Shown: positions 1 through 11,247 of the stretch, piece by piece | How positions within the stretch are numbered: the first letter of the stretch is position 1 | Layout of the letters: every line of letters starts with the position of its first letter | From: Flavobacteriales bacterium | GTDB lineage: Bacteria; Bacteroidota; Bacteroidia; Flavobacteriales; ECT2AJA-044 | Length of the DNA: 57,144 nt | Direction of reading: 5' to 3' | Assembly (NCBI GenBank): GCA_021296215.1 | Contig: JAGWBA010000014.1 | Location: 1-57,144, forward strand | Notes under the pieces: model-generated | What the model was told of the DNA's origin: nothing | Databases searched by the model: none | The model's input: the letters and a program-made list of their open reading frames with translations, nothing else | Made by a program: the position numbers and the translations under genes

Positions 1-204
1 ATTTTGTAATCGCTGAGTTTGCTATATTTTACAGGCATTACAGAACAAATCTATCCAATTGTTCCGGTCTTATGCCTTTATTATTCTGATTTTGGGGCCA
101 CAAAGTTAACAAACGTTTAGGGGGTTACACCAACGAATTGGCCATTTCTCTCGTGTATTTTGGTACTTTTAACCTTGCCATATGGACCTACGAAAAACCC
201 ATTC

Positions 205-2343
205 ATGAAAAAAACTCTTCTTCTTGTTATTCTTCTCTTTTCTTGGGCCACAGTTCCCGCACAAATTTGGGCGGGATTGGATCAGGTCATATGCGGTTCA
301 GACTCAGTCACTCTGGGTGCTCAAGTTGATCATGTGGCTCCGACCCTCGTTTACGCGAATGGGGCGAATCTAACAGACGATCAATACTCGGACGTTATTG
401 CTTTGGGATTCAATTTTACTTTCTTCGGGAATACGTACGATAAGTTGGTTTTCAGCTCGAACAACTACATCACTTTCGACACTACGGTAGCCACCGGGTA
501 TTCGAACTGGGACATTACGGGTCCAGCACCCACGGCGGGAAACACACCCACCAATGCCATCCTCGGGCCATGGCAAGATGTAAACCCTTCCCCATTTCCT
601 CCTCCACCGGTCTATGCAGTGATGTACGGAATATACGGGCCACCGGGACAGCGGGTATTCGTTGCTGGTTTTTGCGAAACTCCCATGTTCAGCTGTACCG
701 GACTACTCTTTAGTTCTCAAATTAAACTGTTCGAGGCCGACAACCACATCGAAATGCATATTCAGAGCAAACCTCTCTGTACCAATTGGAATTATGGTCA
801 TGCGATACAAGCAGTGACTAATTCAGACTTGTCTTTCACTGTGGTAGTTCCTGGTCGAAATGCGGGTACGGCAACTGCGCCGGTGACCTGGACCGTCAAT
901 CAGGATGGAATGTCCTTTTTCCCAGTAGGGACGTCATATTTTTCATTTCCCATCGCTTTTGCTCCGACAGTCTTCAGTAATATTCCACCCGTCGTTGAGT
1001 GGTTCGATTCAACTGGAACCAGCATAGGTATTGGCGATACCATTCAGGTACTTCCTCCTGGAAATATGACGTACTACGCCAGCGTATTGATCTGCGGAAA
1101 TCAACAGACAATATCGGACACTGTAAACATACAGTTCTCGGGTTTGAACCCACTGTGGGATGTCGACTCAGTCATTTGTAAAGGAGATAGTACGGGAAAC
1201 ATCACCTCATTATCGACCGGAAATGCGGTGCCCCTCAGTTATTTATGGTCCACTGGAGACACCACTGCCGACCTATTGAACATATCAGCCGGCACCTATT
1301 TCGTAACCTTAACTGATCAGGAAGGATGCTGGGTCAGTGATACCGTTGACGTTTTCGAGGCCGACAGCCTGCTTTTTAATCCGGTCGTTGAAGACGATCG
1401 ATGCAACAATGGCGTAGGAAGGGTTATTCCAAACATAGCCGGTGGTGTTCTGCCCTATCAAATTCTGTGGAGTAACGGATCTGTATCGGACACATTGTCA
1501 AATGTTACCGCCGGTGTATATAGTCTTATATGTACGGACGCCTTGGGCTGTGTACATACTGACACCTTCACAGTTGGCAACATGGATTTCGCGGTTGTTA
1601 TTGATTCCATTTTAGGCCTTCCCGAAGCTTGCGGTCGAGCTGATGGGTTCATTGAAGTGGCTGCCTCCGGAGGCACCTCCCCCTATTTATACGAGTGGAG
1701 TGATGGCTCAACGGGCTCCTTAATTTCGGGTTTAATGACTGGCTTCTACGACCTAACAGTGAGCGACCTCAACGGATGTACGGCCTACGGTCAGTACTTT
1801 GTACCCTACCATGAGGCACCGATTCCGGGAATCGTGGGACCCGATTCGGTTGATACTGCAGATCCGTATGCCACATTCTACGATACTACAGATGCCATTG
1901 CGAGCTGGACTTGGCAATTCGGCGATGGGTCAAGCGGAATAGACAGTGTGGTCACGCATGTCTATCAGCAGGACGGAGAATACTTGGTTTCTCTGACCGT
2001 CACTGACAGCATGGGATGCGAAGGCATTACCACAAAAACGCTATTCGTTGTTGAGGAATTCTTTTACTATGTTCCGAATGCCTTTACACCGAATCAGGAC
2101 GGAACCAATGAATTGTTTTTTCCAGTTATCCTAGGAGCGGATCCGACCACCTACTTGTTTCAAATTTACAGTCGAAACGGCCAAATGATCTGGGAATCGA
2201 GTGATCTGAGTACCGGTTGGAACGGTACTGTTGATAACGCCGGAACGGAAGCTAAGCAAGATGTATTCACTTGGCGATTGTATTTCCGAACGTTCAGCGG
2301 ACGCGAGATTGTGGAGAAAGGAACCATTACCCTGATCAGATAA
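205..2343 (+). CDS. T9SS-exported PKD/SprB-repeat surface protein with type B sorting domain
   Basis: Secreted or cell-surface protein of 712 residues. I chose the ATG at 205 because it begins a clear signal peptide (MKKTLLLVILLFSWATVPAQ); the frame stays open 15 codons further upstream without signal-like sequence. The middle (about residues 310-550) has SprB-like repeats of the form SAGTYFVTLTDQEGC with regularly placed Cys and a recurrent LWSTG/EWSDG motif. A PKD domain follows at about 551-607 (WQFGDGSS). The last 95 residues, from NAFTPNQDGTNE, are a gliding-motility type C-terminal domain (T9SS type B sorting signal). By family knowledge it crosses the outer membrane through T9SS and is anchored or released outside; its ligand cannot be predicted. 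It is monocistronic and convergent with gyrB. The 204 bases before it hold no other gene that I can support. Confidence 0.85.
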   Translation: MKKTLLLVILLFSWATVPAQIWAGLDQVICGSDSVTLGAQVDHVAPTLVYANGANLTDDQYSDVIALGFNFTFFGNTYDKLVFSSNNYITFDTTVATGYSNWDITGPAPTAGNTPTNAILGPWQDVNPSPFPPPPVYAVMYGIYGPPGQRVFVAGFCETPMFSCTGLLFSSQIKLFEADNHIEMHIQSKPLCTNWNYGHAIQAVTNSDLSFTVVVPGRNAGTATAPVTWTVNQDGMSFFPVGTSYFSFPIAFAPTVFSNIPPVVEWFDSTGTSIGIGDTIQVLPPGNMTYYASVLICGNQQTISDTVNIQFSGLNPLWDVDSVICKGDSTGNITSLSTGNAVPLSYLWSTGDTTADLLNISAGTYFVTLTDQEGCWVSDTVDVFEADSLLFNPVVEDDRCNNGVGRVIPNIAGGVLPYQILWSNGSVSDTLSNVTAGVYSLICTDALGCVHTDTFTVGNMDFAVVIDSILGLPEACGRADGFIEVAASGGTSPYLYEWSDGSTGSLISGLMTGFYDLTVSDLNGCTAYGQYFVPYHEAPIPGIVGPDSVDTADPYATFYDTTDAIASWTWQFGDGSSGIDSVVTHVYQQDGEYLVSLTVTDSMGCEGITTKTLFVVEEFFYYVPNAFTPNQDGTNELFFPVILGADPTTYLFQIYSRNGQMIWESSDLSTGWNGTVDNAGTEAKQDVFTWRLYFRTFSGREIVEKGTITLIR

Positions 2344-2393
2344 GTCAAACCGTTTGAATCCTGATCTTCCTTCGAAGGGGATAAAAATGAAAA

Positions 2394-2413
2394 TCCCGCC
2401 GTAGGCGGCGGGA
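2394..2413 (-). terminator. Intrinsic terminator between a T9SS substrate gene and gyrB
   Basis: Perfect 8-bp stem TCCCGCCG/CGGCGGGA with loop TAGG lies between two convergent genes. On the minus strand it is followed by T-rich sequence (TTTTCATTTTTATC), so it mainly serves gyrB but may act both ways. Confidence 0.7.
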
Positions 2414-2435
2414 CTTCCAATAAAAACTAACCAAA

Positions 2436-4406
<1,971 letters not shown>

Positions 4407-4428
4407 TCAGGTCTTAATCTTAGGTTAA

Positions 4429-4436
4429 CAAAGATA
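4429..4436 (-). promoter_or_regulatory. gyrB promoter -7 box (TATCTTTG)
   Basis: The minus strand reads TATCTTTG, a perfect match to the Bacteroidota sigma -7 consensus TAnnTTTG, about 44 bases before the gyrB ATG. I see no clear -33 TTTG. Confidence 0.6.
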
Positions 4437-4563
4437 GTAAATTCAACCCCTAAAACCGCGCCGAAACCCGCGTAAACACTGAGTTTTTCAACAATTATAA
4501 TGCAGTTATCAACAGCCTTTGGGATATGGCCCTCGCGGGCCGATGCGGAACTTCCCGTTCCGG

Positions 4564-6237
4564 TCAGAATCGATAGGTAAAGCCACCCAGCACATTGAAT
4601 CGCTGAGCCGGGTAATAGAGCCACAGCTCGTACTTGGACCCCGTCAAGTTGTTTAACCTCAAGAAGGCCGACAAGAGCTCGCTATAGCGATACTCTAGCC
4701 CGAGATTGACATCCACGTACGCAGGCAATACCTCGCGGTCATTGGGTACGCCCGCCAAGTTGGCGGGTAGTACTTGTCGCTCCCCCACTAAAAAGGCCTC
4801 CAAGTCCACATAGATCTTGTCGCCAATGAGATACTTACCCAATGCGGTCAATTGAAGCGATGGAAGGTTCCAAGCCGCCGCAAAGTTCTCCGGGGAGTAA
4901 CTATTGAACGCACCTCGGAGTCCGGCCGTGAATTTATCACCCGTTTGGAAGAACACCTCGCCGGCCACTGTAAATACACCCATTTCATCGTAAATGATCT
5001 TGAATTTGTTGGTGTCGAGATCGCCAACTACCGGACTGTACGGATTATTGTAGAACAATACGTAGTCGCTATACGATGCGAACTGAGCCTTTACATTAAA
5101 GCTCGCCTGTGAACTCAGCGCTCCCTTCAACCCCGCGAAGATGCGCCCCTTCTGAACAGTGATCTCAGGCTGAAAATAATCCGTGATGAAGGGGTTCTGC
5201 TCAGTTAAACTGCGGTAACTGTTCGGCATCAAGCGTCCGTCCCATCCACCATAAGCGATCAGGATATCGTCAACCACATTGTAGGTCACATCGATCTGCG
5301 GAAACAAGTTCGCGCGGGTCGATTCAGCAGTAAGGTCTCCTGTTAAGTAAGCATGTATACCCAGCGTAAAATGTAGATCCCCATACTGACTCTCGATCCG
5401 AGGGCGAATCCCGAATATAAAATAGTCTTGTGCCAAAGTGTCGAAGGCCGTGTTCAAGTACCGCGCATCCACATCGAGCCTAAAAAGTACTTCTCTCACA
5501 GGCGTAGAGATCTCAGCTAAGAATTGCAGATTGTTTTCCGCCCCATCAGCGGCATCAAAGAAGCGCATGTATTTCACTTCCACACAGTCTAAGACCACCT
5601 CATCGCGATCTTTGGAACTCTTGAGCTCGAACTCCGCTCCGACCGTGTGAAAGTCTTGGCGAATACTATCCTTCTCAATATCCTCCGCGACATTTCCGTA
5701 GTAGTGAATACGATCGTGATCGTAGTACAAACGACCGCCCAGGTTAAGGCCGCTGTAGTACCTATGGCCGAACACCCCGACGTTGTTCTGTGCAAACCCG
5801 TTGAAGGCGTAATCCTTGATCCCTCCTTGAGAGCTCAAGTGGCGCACGTAAACTCCGCCCGACCAATTTCGGTTTCTACGGCTCGAATGACTGAAATGCA
5901 CGTACGGTGTCGTGTAATTTCCAAAGCCCACTTCGAGGTAGTTCTTGTACAGTTTATCGAGCTTGGTGCGACTTATGCGCGCAGGAGCTATTGGCTCTGG
6001 TGTAAAACGAGTTTCGTACTCCAAAGGACGAATGCTGTACTGGAGGTTTAGTGGCTCCGGATTCGTGTTCTTCAGCGAAGGGAAATACTGGAGCTTTACA
6101 ACATCCGAAAGCGTTGGATCGTACTCTTTGACCACCGTTATCTCCTCGGTTCCCAGGTCGCCGGGTTGTGCCATCGCGCCGTAGACGCAAATCGTTAATA
6201 TGCTGAGGAAAACCAATCTTTTCATCTTATTCTTCAT
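4564..6237 (-). CDS. Outer-membrane beta-barrel protein, TonB-receptor-like, paired with TPR protein
   Basis: Outer-membrane protein of 557 residues (553 if the second Met, at 6225, is used). A signal peptide (MKRLVFLSILTICVYGAMAQ) precedes a short EEITVVKEYDPTLSD segment resembling a TonB-box or plug leader. The rest is alternating aromatic/polar strands typical of a beta-barrel, ending in Phe (GFTYRF). It is shorter than a standard TonB receptor and shows no full plug domain. Its ATG at 6237 overlaps the 3' end of the upstream TPR gene by 11 bases, while the second Met lies just after that stop, so translation is coupled either way. The pairing suggests a periplasmic TPR/barrel complex. Substrate and exact role are unknown. 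Confidence 0.65.
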   Translation of the reverse strand: MKNKMKRLVFLSILTICVYGAMAQPGDLGTEEITVVKEYDPTLSDVVKLQYFPSLKNTNPEPLNLQYSIRPLEYETRFTPEPIAPARISRTKLDKLYKNYLEVGFGNYTTPYVHFSHSSRRNRNWSGGVYVRHLSSQGGIKDYAFNGFAQNNVGVFGHRYYSGLNLGGRLYYDHDRIHYYGNVAEDIEKDSIRQDFHTVGAEFELKSSKDRDEVVLDCVEVKYMRFFDAADGAENNLQFLAEISTPVREVLFRLDVDARYLNTAFDTLAQDYFIFGIRPRIESQYGDLHFTLGIHAYLTGDLTAESTRANLFPQIDVTYNVVDDILIAYGGWDGRLMPNSYRSLTEQNPFITDYFQPEITVQKGRIFAGLKGALSSQASFNVKAQFASYSDYVLFYNNPYSPVVGDLDTNKFKIIYDEMGVFTVAGEVFFQTGDKFTAGLRGAFNSYSPENFAAAWNLPSLQLTALGKYLIGDKIYVDLEAFLVGERQVLPANLAGVPNDREVLPAYVDVNLGLEYRYSELLSAFLRLNNLTGSKYELWLYYPAQRFNVLGGFTYRF

Positions 6238-9200
6238 TTTCCTGTTCCTCCATATCGTCGGGCATCTCGATCTGTAGGGTGTCGATCACGATGCGCTGTT
6301 TCTCTTCGATCTGACGCTCTTGAGCGCGCACGATAGCTTCTTTCCATCGCTGTGCCTCGGCTAAGATCTCGTCGTTATTGCTTCGCTGTAGAATCTGATC
6401 CAAGGTGAAATTCGCTTGGTACAGATCATCGAGTTTCCAGTAATTACGCGCCAATAAGATCAAGGCTTTGTTCCCCCAGAACTGGTACGATGGCATATTC
6501 TGTAACAGATCGAAAATGCGCTTTTGACTCTCTTCGTAGTTGCCCGCATCGAATTCCAATTCAGCGAGGTAGTACTTTGCCTCTGCGCGGAAGACGTTGG
6601 CCGCTTTGTCTTCGACCCACAGGAACTCGCGTTGGGCCACCTCGCGGTCACCGGACTTAATGGCGCTCTTGGCCAAGATAATGTGCGCTTCCTGCTCCAG
6701 GTCGACATCGAGTTTGTCCATACGCAGTACGCGATTCGCGTATTGAACCGATTGCTCACTCTTTTCGAGCTTGAAATTCGTTCGCATGAGTCCGATCACC
6801 GCGGTACGGCGATTCTCGGGGTAGGCCGCTTGGCGTTCCAGAACAGCGTAACGCTCCAAGGCCATTTCCCAGTTCTTCCGACTGAAGTACAGATAGCTCG
6901 ACTGCAACAAGGACTCTTCAGAGTATTTATTCTTCTTCGCCATGGCCAAGAACTCGTAGTCCTCCAAGGCACCGCTTAGGTCGTCTACCCGGTAGCGACA
7001 TTGCGCACGGTAGTAGTGAACGTCGAGGTGGAAGATCCCACTCGGGTACTTCTGTAGATACTGATTGAGCGCGGGTAAGGTCTTGTTACAATCGCCTTGA
7101 GTGTACTTCAAGTAGGCCGCGTCAAAGCTCAAGCTATCCAATTCGGCATCGGTGATATTGGTAAAGTCGAGTCCCTTGACCCAGTCGGCATAGGCTTCTA
7201 TATTTCCCAGGTCGATGTAGATCTTTTCCGCGACGGAAATGGCTTCGTTCGCCTCCGGAGAATTAGGGTAACGATCGACCACTTCTCTCAGCTTGATCAG
7301 TGCGGCTTCATTCGCCCCGATATTGTAGTGGATCAACCCTTGATTCATGAGTGACTTGCGCCCATAATACGAATCCGGATAATCATCCAATACCCGTTGG
7401 AAAGTTTGAACGGCCAAATCGTTTTGCTCGCTCTGCATGTAGCTTTTCCCTAGCGCGTACAGCGCGTCGTCGATATATTGACTCTCGGACTGCTCTTGGA
7501 TGAGTGACTGCAACTGATTGATCCTGGCCTGGTTGTTACCCAGGAGTCCTTGGCACAGTGCCGCTTGAAAGTAAGCGTAATCTACATCGGGTCCGGCCGT
7601 GGCTGCCGCAGCTTCGTAAAAGCGGTTGGCCGTGAAATACCCTTTGGTAACGAAGTAGCTATCGCCAATGCGAAGTTGAGCGTCGTGTATTAGGCGTTCA
7701 TTTTCATTGTTGGCCTCATCCACGAATTTACGAAATTGAGTGGCGGCGTTATTGTAATCTTTGGATTGGAAGTAAACATAGCCCAGCCCATACCGTGATC
7801 GGTTGAAAAGAGGACTTGTAGTAGCCCCGGGAGTAACGCGAAAATCGGTGTATGCCACTCGTGCTTCATCGTATCGCTTCTGCTGAAAATACCCTTCGGC
7901 CATCCAGTAGTACGACTCCGCTTCCATGGTACGATCGATAGGGTACCGTAAACTCTTACTGAAAAGGTTGATCGCATTTTGCCACATGCGGTTGTTAAAA
8001 AACTCTATACCACGGTTAAAAGCGATCTTTTGATAAGCGCTTTGGAGTTGTCGATTCCTCGGTCCCAATCGCTCCAAGCTCTCCAGAGCACGTCCGTAAT
8101 CCTTGGTCGTTAGGTACGCATTTACCAAGTATGTAGATGCTTCTTCAAAGTATTCCGATTCGGGGTAATCATCAATAAATGCCTGCAATTCACGACCTGG
8201 ATTCTGATATGGATTTCCGACCTCGTAACTCAATTTGGCTACGTTGAATCGAGCAGTTTCTGTAAGGTCGGGATTGAAGTTTAACTTGGCAACAGATTCA
8301 AAGGCGTTCAAGGCCTCACTCTTCTGATCTTTTTTAAGATAGCAATCAGCTAAATGGAAATAGGCATTTTGAGCCAGTGAATCGCGTGCATCGACAATTT
8401 TATTGAAGGCGCCAATAGCTTCATCGTAGGATTCAGTTCGGTAATAAGTATAACCGAGCTGGTAGTAATCCTCATCCTTCATTCTTGGCCCCTCTTCTCT
8501 ATAACGCTGAAGGTATGGAAGTGCTACTTCGTATTCGCCAAGGTGATAATGAGCCTCTCCGATAAGCCTTGCCACTTCCGGGGCGCGTTTCTCGGTAGCC
8601 GACGCTAGGAGTGATTCGCCGCTTGTAGCCAATTCCTCCCATGACTCCAGGTCGTAGTAGATCTGGGTGATATAGTAGGGAACGATGGGTCCAAAATTCG
8701 GATCGCCCCGCAAGCTCTCAAAATACTCGAGGGCGCTGGCGGTCTTCCCTTCGGAGTACGCTATATGGCCGTAGTAATAGATCGCTGAAGAACGATATTC
8801 GCTTTTGGACTCGACAGCCTCCAACAAGTGAGGTTTCGACTCTTCGAACTTCTCGCGCATGAAGTAGCTGTATCCTAATTTAAAGTGATACTCGGGACGC
8901 TCTGCACGAGCCAGAATTCGCGGATCCAACCTTTCGTACCAATCGATAGCGTCATTGTACTTTCGGCGGCCAAAGTAGTGGTTCGCCGTATGCCACGTGA
9001 TCTCATCGACCCTTGGTGAAGCCGGATGTGCTCGAACGAACTCTTCGACTTCGTGCTCTGAATTGCGCTGCTGCAATTCGAGCGCACAAATGGCGTGGTA
9101 ATATTCGGCATCGATTCGAATTTCGGAATGCGGTTCCGGGGATGACTCGATCACCTTGGTGAATTGATTTTTCGCTTGAACGAATTGTCCCTTATCGAAC

Positions 9201-9322
9201 AGCACTCTCGCTCGGTCGTAAGCCTCGTATGGATGTGTGTGTATCTCGGTTTGTTGAGCTTGGCCTTGACCAATGGTCAAGACAACGGCAGCACCCAACA
9301 ATAGCCCTTTTAAGTGTTTCAT
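6227..9322 (-). CDS. Large periplasmic tetratricopeptide-repeat protein
   Basis: 1031-residue exported protein with a signal peptide (MKHLKGLLLGAAVVLTIGQGQAQ). Nearly the whole chain is TPR-like helices: segments such as AYFHLADCYLKK, ALYALGKSYMQ and YYWMAEGYFQQ recur about every 34-37 residues, with Tyr/Ala/Gly at the usual helix A/B positions. The C terminus is acidic (PDDMEEQENEE) and charged. TPR arrays are protein-binding scaffolds; similar YbgF/BamD-like folds work in envelope biogenesis, but I do not recognise a named ortholog. It is the first gene of a two-gene operon with the barrel protein at 4564, so the two probably act together at the outer membrane. Upstream, at 9361-9368, the minus strand reads TACTATTG, one base off the -7 promoter consensus. 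Confidence 0.8.
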   Translation of the reverse strand: MKHLKGLLLGAAVVLTIGQGQAQQTEIHTHPYEAYDRARVLFDKGQFVQAKNQFTKVIESSPEPHSEIRIDAEYYHAICALELQQRNSEHEVEEFVRAHPASPRVDEITWHTANHYFGRRKYNDAIDWYERLDPRILARAERPEYHFKLGYSYFMREKFEESKPHLLEAVESKSEYRSSAIYYYGHIAYSEGKTASALEYFESLRGDPNFGPIVPYYITQIYYDLESWEELATSGESLLASATEKRAPEVARLIGEAHYHLGEYEVALPYLQRYREEGPRMKDEDYYQLGYTYYRTESYDEAIGAFNKIVDARDSLAQNAYFHLADCYLKKDQKSEALNAFESVAKLNFNPDLTETARFNVAKLSYEVGNPYQNPGRELQAFIDDYPESEYFEEASTYLVNAYLTTKDYGRALESLERLGPRNRQLQSAYQKIAFNRGIEFFNNRMWQNAINLFSKSLRYPIDRTMEAESYYWMAEGYFQQKRYDEARVAYTDFRVTPGATTSPLFNRSRYGLGYVYFQSKDYNNAATQFRKFVDEANNENERLIHDAQLRIGDSYFVTKGYFTANRFYEAAAATAGPDVDYAYFQAALCQGLLGNNQARINQLQSLIQEQSESQYIDDALYALGKSYMQSEQNDLAVQTFQRVLDDYPDSYYGRKSLMNQGLIHYNIGANEAALIKLREVVDRYPNSPEANEAISVAEKIYIDLGNIEAYADWVKGLDFTNITDAELDSLSFDAAYLKYTQGDCNKTLPALNQYLQKYPSGIFHLDVHYYRAQCRYRVDDLSGALEDYEFLAMAKKNKYSEESLLQSSYLYFSRKNWEMALERYAVLERQAAYPENRRTAVIGLMRTNFKLEKSEQSVQYANRVLRMDKLDVDLEQEAHIILAKSAIKSGDREVAQREFLWVEDKAANVFRAEAKYYLAELEFDAGNYEESQKRIFDLLQNMPSYQFWGNKALILLARNYWKLDDLYQANFTLDQILQRSNNDEILAEAQRWKEAIVRAQERQIEEKQRIVIDTLQIEMPDDMEEQENEE

Positions 9323-9455
9323 ATCAATCTGCTCGGTACAGTATTGGCGAAGCTAAAGTACAATAGTAACATGCGGAGGGGGCTTGCGGATTGAGATAGT
9401 TATCAAACGCCGTCTGTTTATTATTATTTTAGCCCAAATTTGAATCCAAAGTCAC

Positions 9456-10151
9456 ATGGACGTACTCATTTCCCTAAACCGGGCCTCCATCTACCAACGC
9501 GTAAGCCTCGTACTCAGCGATGTAAACTTCGAAATTGAAAAAGGAGCTTTCGTTTATTTGATCGGAAAGACCGGTAGCGGAAAGTCGTCTCTGCTCAAAA
9601 CTCTTTACGGAGACCTCGAACTCAATCAGGGTCAAGGCGAAGTGGCCGGATTCGATCTATCGACTTTGCGAGAGAAGGACATCCCATTTCTCCGCCGCAA
9701 GATCGGTATCGTATTTCAGGATTTTCAGCTCCTTACCGACCGGAATGTTCATGAAAACCTGCTTTTCGTGACCAAAGCCACGGGTTGGACCGACAAGGCA
9801 AAAGCGGAAGAGCGTATTGAGGATGTTTTGAAAAAGGTGGGCATGGAAACCAAGGGATTCAAAATGCCTTTCCAACTATCGGGAGGTGAACAGCAACGTA
9901 TCGCCATTGCGCGGGCTTTGCTCAACGATCCGGAATTGATCTTGGCAGATGAGCCCACGGGTAATCTAGACCCCATCACATCAGAGGAGATTATGAAACT
10001 CCTTTGGGACATCAGTAAAACGGGACGAGCCATTTTCATGGCAACACACGACTACAGCCTTATTCGCAAATTTCCTTCGCGTATTCTAAAGTGCGAGAGT
10101 GGTCAGGTATCGGATCTTCGAACAGCAGGGGCCAAAGAGAACGAAGCGTAG
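9456..10151 (+). CDS. ftsE: Cell-division ABC transporter ATP-binding protein FtsE
   Basis: 231-residue ABC ATPase of the FtsE/LolD class. It has Walker [10 protein letters not shown] (37-45), a Q-loop in VFQDFQLL (87-94), signature LSGGEQQR (141-148), Walker [14 protein letters not shown] (161-173) and the H-loop in MATHDYSLI. The pattern [15 protein letters not shown] and the short length fit FtsE best; with the membrane partner FtsX it regulates peptidoglycan hydrolases at the septum. No ftsX lies beside it, as is common in Bacteroidota. Its last 92 bases overlap, tail to tail, the 3' end of the glycosyltransferase on the other strand. LolD or another MacB-type ATPase is the main alternative. 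Confidence 0.85.
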   Translation: MDVLISLNRASIYQRVSLVLSDVNFEIEKGAFVYLIGKTGSGKSSLLKTLYGDLELNQGQGEVAGFDLSTLREKDIPFLRRKIGIVFQDFQLLTDRNVHENLLFVTKATGWTDKAKAEERIEDVLKKVGMETKGFKMPFQLSGGEQQRIAIARALLNDPELILADEPTGNLDPITSEEIMKLLWDISKTGRAIFMATHDYSLIRKFPSRILKCESGQVSDLRTAGAKENEA

Positions 10152-11247
10152 ACCTATTGCTGAAATTGCGTTCAAGAACTTCTGCCCTCATGGTATCTTG
10201 TTGAGAAGGTTCTTGCATCAGGTCGCGAATCAGTTTCGAGAAGTCACCACAGTCTTGGGCAACATGGCATAATTCCTCGAGCCCAGTACCCTCCACCATT
10301 GGCGTATTCACAACACAATGGCGCCCCAGGTAAAGGGCAGATAATAATTTCAACTTAATTCCCGTGGCTTGAAAGGTAGGAAGCACGTTAATGTGTGCAT
10401 TTCTAATCAAGTCTTCTATGCGTTCCGTAGGCACGTCGTTCTCCAGCCGAATATGATCGTGCTGTTCCACAGCCGCCTTAAGCTCGGGTTGAGCATCGCT
10501 TCCGGCAATGACGAAAGGAATCTTTAGATCGTTGAATACCTCGTCGATCAAGAACATGGCTGCACGGTGGTTTTCGGAAACTCCGAGGTTTCCGTGATAA
10601 AATACGTAGCTTCCTCGTCCTTCCAAGCTTTCTACTGCCTGATGAGCATGAAAAGCTGAAACATGAGCGACCTCCATATTCGGGAATCGTCGACTGAAGT
10701 ACTCCGCATCCGGAGCTGAGATCGCTGCAACAGCAGTTGCGTGCTCCAGTTCCTCCTCAAAACGCTCAAGTTTAGTGGCCTCATTCTGAAAATACAATCT
10801 CTTGAAAAGGTTCGATTCGGCTTCGACCAAATTCAAATAGTATTCGTGCTCGATATTGTGGCTGCGCAGAATGCGGGTGCGATCCGCCAAGTCAGGATGA
10901 GCCAAATAGTAACAGCAGTGAACTCCTTCAAAGATTATTGGATAATCATCTTGGTTCAACCGGTCGATCAATTCGTTTGAATTCCGGCTGACGACGATAT
11001 ACGGACGGCGTTTGAATAAGTTGCTCCGGCCCACTTTCCGTGGATAATAATGCACTTCAGCGCAAAGCAACTCTAGCTTCTCGGAGTGCTTACGACCATA
11101 TTCATAACAGTGTAGATGCACCTGAACTCCTTCGTTGTACAAGGCTTGAACTTTGTAGAATACATCAATGACCCCGCCGTAATTGGCCGGACAAGGAATA
11201 TCGAAGGAAATTAAATGAACGTGCTTGGGCTTAGGCAAAACGGTCAA
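10060..11247 (-). CDS. Glycosyltransferase family 1/4-like protein
   Basis: 395-residue GT-B fold glycosyltransferase. The N-terminal half has the Rossmann-type start HVHLISFDIPCPANYGGV, where the PANYGG loop is typical of family 4 enzymes that act on cell-surface glycans. The C-terminal half contains VFYHGNLGVSENHRA, FVIAGSDAQPEL and a nucleotide-sugar-binding TGIKLKLLSAL region. Its ATG at 11247 overlaps the end of the upstream glycosyltransferase by 17 bases, so the two form an operon. It probably adds a sugar to lipopolysaccharide, capsule or a glycoprotein; donor and acceptor cannot be told. The last 30 codons lie inside the ftsE coding region on the opposite strand. Confidence 0.8.
   Translation of the reverse strand: MTVLPKPKHVHLISFDIPCPANYGGVIDVFYKVQALYNEGVQVHLHCYEYGRKHSEKLELLCAEVHYYPRKVGRSNLFKRRPYIVVSRNSNELIDRLNQDDYPIIFEGVHCCYYLAHPDLADRTRILRSHNIEHEYYLNLVEAESNLFKRLYFQNEATKLERFEEELEHATAVAAISAPDAEYFSRRFPNMEVAHVSAFHAHQAVESLEGRGSYVFYHGNLGVSENHRAAMFLIDEVFNDLKIPFVIAGSDAQPELKAAVEQHDHIRLENDVPTERIEDLIRNAHINVLPTFQATGIKLKLLSALYLGRHCVVNTPMVEGTGLEELCHVAQDCGDFSKLIRDLMQEPSQQDTMRAEVLERNFSNRSTLRSLWPLLFEDPIPDHSRTLEYAKEICE

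Noticed and set aside
1-204. Gene or RNA in the first 204 bases
   Set aside because: The small plus-strand frame at 138-329 overlaps the signal-peptide region of the first gene and shows no coding features; no RNA fold was seen.
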